From contig DIYG01000046.1 of assembly GCA_002428935.1 (NCBI GenBank), forward strand, positions 1-19,857: 19,857 bases of DNA, read 5' to 3'. Both the position numbers and the translations under genes were made by a program. The DNA comes from Halieaceae bacterium UBA6060. Lineage in GTDB: Bacteria > Pseudomonadota > Gammaproteobacteria > Pseudomonadales > Halieaceae. Positions 5,521 to 12,822 of the stretch are shown here, one piece after another; within the stretch, counting starts at the first letter, position 1, and every line of letters begins with the position of its first letter. The notes below the pieces were generated by a model, which worked only from the letters and a program-made list of their open reading frames with translations, made no database searches and was not told where the DNA came from.

Positions 5521-7359
5521 TTACTCGACTTGCGCGACCACCGCTAGAAAAGCCTCGGCATACTTCGCGCATTTCCGTTCCCCTACGCCTGATATGGCGG
5601 CGAACTCCTCAATGGTTTTGGGTCGCAGGCTGCAAATCTCCTGCAGGGTTCGGTCGTGGAAAACGATGTAGGGCGGTATGCCCTGGTCTTCCGCCAGGCG
5701 TCGGCGGCAATCGCGTAGGGCCTCCCAGAGCGCGATGTCGATGTGTTCGGGGAGAACGGTTTTCGTGGTCTGATTCCCTCGGCGTGTCTTTGGGTCCTGC
5801 CGCAGGGCAACGGTGACCTCACCGCGCAGGACCTCGCGGGCGCTGTGCTGGAGTACCAAGGCGCCAAAGCGTGCCATGTCCACCGACAGATAGCCGCGGG
5901 CGACGAGCTGGCGGAACACAGAACGCCAGCGCTTCGCATCCAGGGCCTGGCCCACACCAAAGGTCGGCAGGTGATGGTGATCGTTCTGAAAAATCTTGTC
6001 GTTTTCCGTGCCTCGTAACACATCGATAAGGTGGTTTACGCCAAACCGCTGTCCCGTGCGGTATACGGCGGAGAGCGCCATCTGCGCCGCTTCCGTGCCG
6101 TCCCAGGTTTCCACGGGGTTGAGGCAGTTGTCGCAGTTTCCACAGGGTTCGGGGAGCGTTTCGCCGAAGTACCCGAGCAGCGTCTGCCGTCGGCAGGTGG
6201 TGATCTCGCATAGACCGAGCATGGCGTTGAGGCGGTGTTGTTCCTCTTGTTTGTGCCGGTCCGTGCCCTGGGACTGTTGGAGCATCTGTCTCAGCATGAT
6301 CACGTCCTGGAGTCCGTATACCAGCCAGGCATCGGCGGGTTCGCCATCACGACCCGCGCGGCCGGTTTCCTGGTAGTAGGCTTCAACGGTTTTGGGGAGA
6401 TCAAGATGGGCTACAAAGCGCACGTCGGGTTTGTCGATGCCCATACCGAAAGCGATGGTGGCCACGATAATGACTCCGTCGTTTCGTAGGAACTGCCTTT
6501 GGTGCTCCTCTCGGGTATGGGCGGGTAAGCCAGCGTGATAGGGCAGGGCATTAAAGCCCTGGGTTTGGAGCCAACGCGCGGTCTCTTCCACTCGTTTACG
6601 AGAGAGGCAATAGACGATTCCGGCGTTGTTTTGCTGCTCATCGCGAAGGAAGCGCAATAGCTGGGAACGGGGATTGTCTTTTAGAGCGATGCGGTAACTG
6701 ATGTTTGGACGATCAAAGCTAGCGATAAAGTGCTCGGCGTCCTCTAGCTTGAGGCGCTGGGCGATTTCCTGGCGAGTACGACCATCAGCGGTTGCTGTTA
6801 GAGCGATGCGCGGCACCGCCGGAAAGCGCTCATGGAGGGTGCTCAGGAGCAGGTAGTCTTCGCGGAAGTCGTGGCCCCATTGGGATACGCAATGGGCTTC
6901 ATCAATGGCAAAGAGTGCCGGTGTAAGCTGTTCAAGAAGCTCCAGCATGCGCGGTTGCAGTAAGCGCTCGGGGGCCACGTAAAGCAGATCCAGTTGATCG
7001 TTCAACCAGGCGGTTTCGATGGCGTTGGATGCTTCGGGGCTGAGGGTCGAATTCAGATACGCGGCGCGAACACCTAGCTGTTCCAGGGCTTCCACCTGAT
7101 CCTGCATCAGGGCGATAAGCGGAGAAACCACGATAGCGCAGCCCTCGCGAAGAAGGGCCGGTATCTGATAACACAGAGATTTTCCGCCTCCCGTGGGCAT
7201 AATGACCAAAGCATCACCACCGGCGAGAAGCTGCTGAATAATCGCTTCCTGGGGGCCGCGGAATGACTCATAGCCAAAGACCTGGCGCAGGGTATTCAGG
7301 GCTGCGATCTGGGGATTGGCCTCAGAGCACTTGGCGAATGGTTCAGACATGAAAGGCAT
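5521..7359 (-). CDS. recQ: ATP-dependent DNA helicase RecQ
   Basis: The 612-residue protein unwinds DNA 3' to 5' in recombination (RecFOR pathway) and replication-fork repair. Order of parts: helicase domain 1 with Walker A MPTGGGKSLCYQ (K60) and the DEAH box at 153-156; helicase domain 2 with ATIAFGMGIDKPDVRFV and the arginine-rich QETGRAGRDG; a zinc site with C389, C406, C409 and C412; winged-helix RQC; and a C-terminal HRDC domain ending GVGERKCAKYAEAFLAVV. Length is nearly that of E. coli RecQ (609). The start is uncertain: ATG 7359 and ATG 7350 are in frame and neither has a strong ribosome binding site. A TATAGT at plus-strand 7374-7379 could be a -10 element, which would leave almost no leader. 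The gene stands alone, about 75 bases upstream of the tRNA gene on the same strand. Confidence 0.96.
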   Translation of the reverse strand: MPFMSEPFAKCSEANPQIAALNTLRQVFGYESFRGPQEAIIQQLLAGGDALVIMPTGGGKSLCYQIPALLREGCAIVVSPLIALMQDQVEALEQLGVRAAYLNSTLSPEASNAIETAWLNDQLDLLYVAPERLLQPRMLELLEQLTPALFAIDEAHCVSQWGHDFREDYLLLSTLHERFPAVPRIALTATADGRTRQEIAQRLKLEDAEHFIASFDRPNISYRIALKDNPRSQLLRFLRDEQQNNAGIVYCLSRKRVEETARWLQTQGFNALPYHAGLPAHTREEHQRQFLRNDGVIIVATIAFGMGIDKPDVRFVAHLDLPKTVEAYYQETGRAGRDGEPADAWLVYGLQDVIMLRQMLQQSQGTDRHKQEEQHRLNAMLGLCEITTCRRQTLLGYFGETLPEPCGNCDNCLNPVETWDGTEAAQMALSAVYRTGQRFGVNHLIDVLRGTENDKIFQNDHHHLPTFGVGQALDAKRWRSVFRQLVARGYLSVDMARFGALVLQHSAREVLRGEVTVALRQDPKTRRGNQTTKTVLPEHIDIALWEALRDCRRRLAEDQGIPPYIVFHDRTLQEICSLRPKTIEEFAAISGVGERKCAKYAEAFLAVVAQVE

Positions 7360-7483
7360 TACCCATAGCCATCACTATAGGACGGCTCGTCTCATTTCCC
7401 CAGATCACAAAGCACCATGGGCTGCGGACTGTCTCGCCCCGTGTACCGCTCTGGTGATCGACGCGCCGTCGTGCTCCCCGAGT

Positions 7484-8353
7484 TCATCGCAGTAGTAAGG
7501 TAGGTATATTCGATGAGCGGAGCAGGTCTGCAGTCTTACTGCCGAAAAGCAGTTTGCGCAGCGGCGAGTGACTGAATGCGCCCATGATCAACAGGTCGAT
7601 GGACTCGTTCTGTGCCGTAGCGGCAATGACGGATTCCGCGTCACCGGGCACGAGGCTTACGGAAACTTCATACCCTGCAGCTCTTAAGGTCTTCTCGGCC
7701 CAGGCCAGCTTCTTCGAGCCGTCGGCGCTCACCTTCCCTGACATAAGCAAGAGAATAGGTAGGCCTGGAAAGAGCTTACTGCCAGCCACCATTTCGATGC
7801 CACGGCGCGTGACGGCGCTGCCATCGAAGGCAAACATAACGCGCTGGGGCGCTTTGAAGCCTTCCGTTACCGTGAGAATCGGCTTGCGTAGAGCCCGCAC
7901 TACCCACTCTACGTTGCGACCGAGATCTCGGCGAGTGGTTTCAGCGGATTTGCCCCGTCGCCCCAGGACGATTAATTGCACGCCCGCTTCTTGTTCGTGC
8001 AAGGTCTCTACCAATTCCCCGTAGCGCTGTCGCACATCCACCATAGGAGCGCCCGCGACCTCGGCTCGATCGCGTAGCTGGCTGAGGAACTCACGACCTT
8101 GATCTCGACGTAAGCGCATGCGTGCCTCGTCCTCCGAGGACAATTTGCTCAGGAGCTGCTCCTGAGCGTCGAAACCGATAGCGCCACTGTGATCCTCGCC
8201 CGAGGGGAGAGTATCGCTGCGATCAAGAACATGGAGTAACTCCAGGCATGTACCGATCCGTTTGGCGGCCCAGGCCGCGTAGTCCGTTACGTGGTCTGCA
8301 TAGCTCGATTGATCCACGCAGGCCAATACCTTGTCTTGCGGTAGCTCTGTCAT
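7484..8353 (-). CDS. Tandem universal stress protein (two Usp domains)
   Basis: The 289-residue cytoplasmic protein has two UspA-type alpha/beta domains. The first runs to about residue 145 (VLACVDQSSYADHVTDYAAW..., LIVLGRRGKS) and the second from about 150 (VMFAFDGSAVTRRGIEM..., LLIMGAFSHSPLRKLLFGS). The second ends with the G-x-x-x-x-G/S-x9-S/T-like nucleotide-binding tail LLFGSKTADLL, so ATP binding there is plausible. I chose ATG 8353, which follows the stop of the upstream SulP gene by 2 bases and has GGGG (plus-strand 8362-8365) 8 bases ahead; a TTG at 8359 overlaps that stop but is too near the site. The arrangement implies cotranscription and translational coupling with SulP. Usp proteins beside transporters often modulate them, but no such function is demonstrated here. 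Confidence 0.93.
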   Translation of the reverse strand: MTELPQDKVLACVDQSSYADHVTDYAAWAAKRIGTCLELLHVLDRSDTLPSGEDHSGAIGFDAQEQLLSKLSSEDEARMRLRRDQGREFLSQLRDRAEVAGAPMVDVRQRYGELVETLHEQEAGVQLIVLGRRGKSAETTRRDLGRNVEWVVRALRKPILTVTEGFKAPQRVMFAFDGSAVTRRGIEMVAGSKLFPGLPILLLMSGKVSADGSKKLAWAEKTLRAAGYEVSVSLVPGDAESVIAATAQNESIDLLIMGAFSHSPLRKLLFGSKTADLLRSSNIPTLLLR

Positions 8354-8355
8354 CG

Positions 8356-9834
8356 TCAATGCCCCAGCAGCATGTCTTCGCCGCCTTCCTTATCGTGGAC
8401 GGCGAAACGGTCGACCATGGTAGCGCTGGCTTCGTTGAGCCCGATGACTTCGACTTCCGTGCCCTCGCGGCGAAATTTAAGAATTACCTTATCCAGGGCG
8501 CTGATAGCGGTGATGTCCCAGAAGTGGGCCCGGCTAACATCGATACACACTTTTTCGATGACTTCTCGATAGTCAAAAGCCGCGATAAAGCGATCGGCGC
8601 TGGCAAAAAAGACCTGACCAAAGACCCGATAGGTGCGTGTGCGCCCGTCTTTGTCCACGAGGGAGCGCACGTAAAGGATTCGGCCCACTTTATGGGCAAA
8701 AAAGAAGCCCGAAAGCAGTACCCCGGTCAATACTCCTCGCGCCAGATCATGGGTGGCCACCGTAACGGCAACGGTGGCTAGCATCACCACGCTGGAACTC
8801 TTGGGGTGATCCCGCAAATCGCGAATTGACGACCAGTTAAAGGTGCCGATGGAGACCATGATCATCACAGCCACCAGCGCCGCCATGGGAATCTGGCTGA
8901 CCCATTGATCGAGGAACACCACCATGATCAGCAAGAACAGGCCGGCGGAAAGGGTAGACAGGCGTCCACGGCCACCTGATTTCACGTTGATGACGGACTG
9001 GCCGATCATGGCGCAGCCCGCCATGCCGCCGATGCAACCGCTGGCGATATTGGCGATGCCTTGGCCAACGCATTCGCGGTTCTTATCGCTTTTCGTATCC
9101 GTAAGGTCGTCGACAATCGTTGCGGTCATAAGGGATTCGAGGAGTCCCACGACCATAAGCGTAAGGGCATAGGGAAAGATGATGCCAAGGGTTTCCAGGT
9201 TCAGCGGCACATCGGGTAAGAGAAAGATGGGAAGACTATCCGGTAGTTCTCCCATATCGCCTACCCGGCGGATATCCAGTTCGAAGACCATGGCTACCGC
9301 CGTAAGCACCAGTATCGTGATCAACGGTGAGGGGACGGCGCGGGTCACGTAGGGCAGGCCATAGATGATCCCCAGGCCTGCGGCGGTCATGGCATAGACG
9401 TGCCAGGTGACGTCTATGAGTTCGGGTAGCTGGGCCATGAATATTAGTATGGCCAGGGCGTTTACGAACCCCGTAACCACCGATCGCGACACAAACCGCA
9501 TGAGGCTTCCCAGGCGGACCCAGCCGGCGATGATCTGCAAAACACCGGTCAAAATGGTTGCCGCCAGCAGGTACTGCAATCCGTGCTCTTTTACCAGGAC
9601 CACCATCACCAGAGCCATGGCACCTGTCGCCGCAGAAATCATCCCCGAACGCCCTCCGGCGAACGCGATCACCACGGCGATACAGAACGAGGCGTATAGA
9701 CCTACCTTGGGGTCCACACCGGCGATGATGGAGAAGGCGATGGCCTCGGGTATCAAGGCCAGGGCGACTACCAGACCGGCCAAAAGATCGTTGCGGGCAT
9801 TGGCGAGCCAATCCTGGTGCAGGGTGGAGAACAA
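8356..9834 (-). CDS. SulP-family anion transporter with C-terminal STAS domain
   Basis: This is a 492-residue inner-membrane protein. The N-terminal 390 residues are highly hydrophobic (roughly 10-14 membrane segments) and begin with the SulP pattern DLLAGLVVALALIPEAIAFSIIAGVDPKVGLYA. Residues about 400-492 form a STAS domain (VCIDVSRAHFWDITAISALDKVI). Family members import sulfate, bicarbonate or dicarboxylates, usually with Na+ or H+. The substrate cannot be told, but a marine setting and lack of neighbouring sulfate genes make bicarbonate a fair possibility. The start is TTG 9834, supported by AAGGA (plus-strand 9841-9845) with a 6-base spacer and by the absence of any ATG before the first membrane segments. 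The Usp gene follows immediately. The divergent Rieske gene starts 173 bases upstream, so both promoters lie in 9835-10007. Confidence 0.92.
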   Translation of the reverse strand: MFSTLHQDWLANARNDLLAGLVVALALIPEAIAFSIIAGVDPKVGLYASFCIAVVIAFAGGRSGMISAATGAMALVMVVLVKEHGLQYLLAATILTGVLQIIAGWVRLGSLMRFVSRSVVTGFVNALAILIFMAQLPELIDVTWHVYAMTAAGLGIIYGLPYVTRAVPSPLITILVLTAVAMVFELDIRRVGDMGELPDSLPIFLLPDVPLNLETLGIIFPYALTLMVVGLLESLMTATIVDDLTDTKSDKNRECVGQGIANIASGCIGGMAGCAMIGQSVINVKSGGRGRLSTLSAGLFLLIMVVFLDQWVSQIPMAALVAVMIMVSIGTFNWSSIRDLRDHPKSSSVVMLATVAVTVATHDLARGVLTGVLLSGFFFAHKVGRILYVRSLVDKDGRTRTYRVFGQVFFASADRFIAAFDYREVIEKVCIDVSRAHFWDITAISALDKVILKFRREGTEVEVIGLNEASATMVDRFAVHDKEGGEDMLLGH

Positions 9835-10007
9835 GAGAAGTCCTTTCGGTAGTGCGGGGAAGGGCGCGCAGGATACACAGTTGCGTGCGGTTTCTCAGCA
9901 AGGCTTATGCGGTTATTTTTCGCTCAAATATCCCCTGCTCTGGTGGCTCACAGTGCGGCGCTCCTCGTTGGACCTGATACGGGCACGATGCCAAGATAGG
10001 AAAAATA

Positions 10008-11180
10008 ATGACGAAGGACGGCAGCACCGTGGATTCTCCAGGAGTCGATCATCCCCGGGTATTGGTAGAGCGTTTGGTTGAGCGAGACGCGAGCCGACGC
10101 CCCGACCCCGAGCCTTGTGCGCGACGTGTGCCGGTGGCTCATTACACGGATGAGTTCCGTTTTCGTCGCGAGCACGAGACCCTCATTCTGGGTATCCCGC
10201 AGATCGTCGCCCATGGATCGCAGATTCCCGAGGCCGGCGATGGCATCGCCTACGACTGGCTGGGCCTACCTCTACTTACCATGCGTGACAAAACGGGGCG
10301 GGTCGGCACGTTTATGAACGTCTGTCGCCATCGCGGTATGCGCTTGATCAAGGAGGAAGGGCGCTACCATCTGCGGTCGCTGATTTGCCCTTACCACACC
10401 TGGACCTATGGCCTGGACGGCAAGTTACGCAACGTGCCGCGCCCCGAGAGCTTTACGGACCTGGATCTGTCCGAGAACGGACTGATTGCCCTACCTACGG
10501 AGGAACGCCATGGTCTGGTTTGGGTTCAGGCCACGCCAGAGAAGTCCATGGATCTGGACGCCCATCTCGCCGGTCTGGGCGCTGACCTTGAACTGTTTGA
10601 ACTCTCTAAAGCGCAATTCTTTACCCAAAGCATCAAGCGTATTCGCTGCAACTGGAAGTTGGTGCAAGATGCTTTTCTCGACGGTTATCACGTGGTGCGT
10701 CTGCATAAGAACACCGTGGGGCCGTTCTTTCCCGATGCTCTGGCCGAGACCGACACGGTGGGTCGACATATTCGAAATGCGGTGGCGCGGAACGAGATTC
10801 GCGAAGCGGCGGGTCTGGACAAAGATGCGTTGGATTTACGACACCATGCCACCTTCTCTTACACGCTGTTCCCCACGTCCGTGGCGATCATGCACCCGGA
10901 TTACAACAGCATCATCAGCTTGTTTCCTCAGGGCGCCGACGAAACGATTTTTGTTCACAGCATGCTGGTACCTCCCGGGGAGATCACGGAAGAGTTGCAA
11001 GCGCACTACGAGCGGTCCTTCAGGCTTATTGATCGGGGGGTATTCGAGGCAGAGGATATTCACGTTTGCGTCGAGGCCCAGCGCGGGTTTGCCAGCGGTG
11101 CGAATGACACGCTGCTTTTTGGCGGTCTCGAATCTGCCGCCGCGGATTTTCACGGCTTTGTTGACGACGCGCTTGCATAG
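10008..11180 (+). CDS. Rieske non-heme iron oxygenase, alpha subunit
   Basis: The 390-residue cytoplasmic oxygenase component should carry a Rieske [2Fe-2S] cluster and a mononuclear iron. The cluster ligands are C106 and H108 (NVCRHRG) and C127 and H130 (LICPYHTW). The iron-site helix NWKLVQDAFLDGYHVVRLH gives H228 and H233, with D225 in the bridging position seen in naphthalene dioxygenase. The C-terminal DIHVCVEAQRG is also typical. The family hydroxylates or demethylates aromatics, quaternary amines and others; the substrate is not deducible. ATG 10008 has AGGA at 9998-10001 with a 6-base spacer. No beta subunit, ferredoxin or reductase gene is nearby, so electrons must come from elsewhere. 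An exported M20 peptidase follows after 70 bases with no terminator visible, suggesting a shared transcript. Confidence 0.92.
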   Translation: MTKDGSTVDSPGVDHPRVLVERLVERDASRRPDPEPCARRVPVAHYTDEFRFRREHETLILGIPQIVAHGSQIPEAGDGIAYDWLGLPLLTMRDKTGRVGTFMNVCRHRGMRLIKEEGRYHLRSLICPYHTWTYGLDGKLRNVPRPESFTDLDLSENGLIALPTEERHGLVWVQATPEKSMDLDAHLAGLGADLELFELSKAQFFTQSIKRIRCNWKLVQDAFLDGYHVVRLHKNTVGPFFPDALAETDTVGRHIRNAVARNEIREAAGLDKDALDLRHHATFSYTLFPTSVAIMHPDYNSIISLFPQGADETIFVHSMLVPPGEITEELQAHYERSFRLIDRGVFEAEDIHVCVEAQRGFASGANDTLLFGGLESAAADFHGFVDDALA

Positions 11181-11250
11181 GGTCGATCCCGGTTTGCTAG
11201 GGCCTAAGCGTCCGTTTTTCAGTCCCCGATTTTTTGTACAGGAGTAGTTT

Positions 11251-12792
11251 ATGTTGTCCTTCTTTCGTTGTGCCCGGTGGCCGTTCTCGCTGGTTTTGGG
11301 CCTTGCGCTGTTGAGCATTCAGGCCGTAGATGCTCGACAGCCCGACGCCGATGCCCTGGAGGTTCTCGCCCAGGCCCAGGCGCGGGCGTCCTTTCCCCTG
11401 CTTCGAGAAATACTGACCATTCCCAACGACGCCAATTTCCCCGAGGATATCGAGAAGAACGTCCTGTGGTGCGAAGACGCCTTCGAAGAGCGTGGATTCG
11501 TTACCCAGCGGATTGCCACACCTACGGTGCCTTTACTCCTGGCGGAACGAAAAGTGCCGGAGGCCAGTAAAACGGTACTCATATACCTGCAGATCGACGG
11601 GCAGCCCGTAGACCCTAGCCGCTGGTTTCAGGAATCACCTTATGAGCCGACCCTGAAGCAACAGGATGAGGACGGAAACTGGCAGGCTCTCCCCTGGAGC
11701 GCCATTGAGAACTACGATGACGATATGCGCGTGTTTGCCCGAGCCGCTTCCGATGCGAAAGGGCCCGTGGCTATGCTGCTTGCCGCTTTGGACAGTATCA
11801 AGGGCGAAGGCCTTACTCCGAACTTCAACATGAAGGTCATTATGGACTTCGAAGAGGAACTGGGCTCCCCCCGATTGCCAGCAGCTGTGGAGAAGAATCG
11901 CGAAATGTTGGCGGCGGATATGCTGGTGATTTTCGACGGGCCCAGGCACATCACCAATCGACCCACCCTGACCTTTGGTGCTCGAGGTATCGCGGATCTG
12001 ACGCTGACTACCTATGGTCCCGTGGTGCCGCAGCACAGCGGCCACTTTGGCAACTACGCCCCGAATCCTGCGCTGCGTTTGGCCCAACTCCTGGCATCCA
12101 TGAAAGATGCTGACGGACGGGTGACAATCCCGGGCTACTACGATGGCATCCGCATCGATGCGGCAACGGAAGAGATCCTGCGCGCTGTGCCCGACGACGA
12201 GACGGGTATTCGAGATCGGCTACAGCTAGGGTCCGTTGACAAGGTGGGGCGCTACTATCAGGAGGCCATCCAGTACCCGTCGCTCAATATCCGTGGAATG
12301 CAGTCGGGCTGGATCAATGAGGAAGCGCGAACCATCATTCCCGGTTGGGCGCGGGCGGAAATTGATCTTCGACTGGTGCTGGAAACCGATGCCGAGCGGC
12401 TCGTGGGTTTGATCGAGGAACACATTCGCAAACAGGGTTATCACCTAATTGATACGGTGCCCGACAAGGCTATCCGCATGGCGCATGAGAAAGTCGCCAC
12501 GCTAACCTGGGACTACCACTACCAGTCCTTTCGCACGGAATTCGATTCCGAGGTGGGCTTATGGTTGCAGCGGGCTCTTGTGCGCGCCTTTGAAGAAGAG
12601 CCGGTGCGGATTCGCATGAGCGGAGGCTCCATTCCCATATCACCGTTTGTGACTACCCTGGGGGTACCCGCGGTAACCGTTCCCACGGTCAACCGCGATA
12701 ACAATCAGCACAGTCCCAACGAGAACCTTCGCCTGGGGAATTACCGCGACGGCATCAAGACTATGATCTCGGTGCTAACGGAGCCCCTCTAG
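11251..12792 (+). CDS. Exported M20-family metallopeptidase/deacylase-like protein
   Basis: The 513-residue protein has a Sec signal peptide (SLVLGLALLSIQAVDA) and so should act in the periplasm. It follows the M20 plan: a first metal-site strand YLQIDGQPVDP, ARAASDAKGP with bridging D168, the catalytic FEEELGS (E201-E203), D229, a dimerisation domain insert, and NNQHSPNENL with H487 near the C-terminus. Family members are two-zinc carboxypeptidases, dipeptidases or N-deacylases. Unusually, the first metal histidine expected in GHxD is glutamine (Q114, codon 11590-11592), which should weaken one zinc site; the other ligands are present. ATG 11251 has AGGAG at 11240-11244. The substrate is unknown. 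Convergent with the WS/DGAT gene, with only 30 bases between stop codons. Confidence 0.9.
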   Translation: MLSFFRCARWPFSLVLGLALLSIQAVDARQPDADALEVLAQAQARASFPLLREILTIPNDANFPEDIEKNVLWCEDAFEERGFVTQRIATPTVPLLLAERKVPEASKTVLIYLQIDGQPVDPSRWFQESPYEPTLKQQDEDGNWQALPWSAIENYDDDMRVFARAASDAKGPVAMLLAALDSIKGEGLTPNFNMKVIMDFEEELGSPRLPAAVEKNREMLAADMLVIFDGPRHITNRPTLTFGARGIADLTLTTYGPVVPQHSGHFGNYAPNPALRLAQLLASMKDADGRVTIPGYYDGIRIDAATEEILRAVPDDETGIRDRLQLGSVDKVGRYYQEAIQYPSLNIRGMQSGWINEEARTIIPGWARAEIDLRLVLETDAERLVGLIEEHIRKQGYHLIDTVPDKAIRMAHEKVATLTWDYHYQSFRTEFDSEVGLWLQRALVRAFEEEPVRIRMSGGSIPISPFVTTLGVPAVTVPTVNRDNNQHSPNENLRLGNYRDGIKTMISVLTEPL

Positions 12793-12822
12793 CCGATCAT
12801 TCCAGGATACGGCTTGCAGACC

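Noticed and set aside
7459..7471. Small hairpin CGACG/CGTCG between recQ and usp as a terminator
   Set aside because: Five-base stem with no T run on either strand.
9236..9901. 221-codon minus-strand frame within and upstream of SulP
   Set aside because: Out of frame with SulP, which has full membrane and STAS homology over the same bases; composition is Arg/His/Gly-rich like a shadow frame.
9407..10081. 224-codon plus-strand frame antisense to SulP and running into the Rieske gene
   Set aside because: It overlaps two strongly supported genes and has no recognisable content.
10486..11247. 253-codon plus-strand frame inside the Rieske oxygenase gene
   Set aside because: Alternative frame with Trp/Arg-rich composition; the oxygenase frame has all expected ligands.
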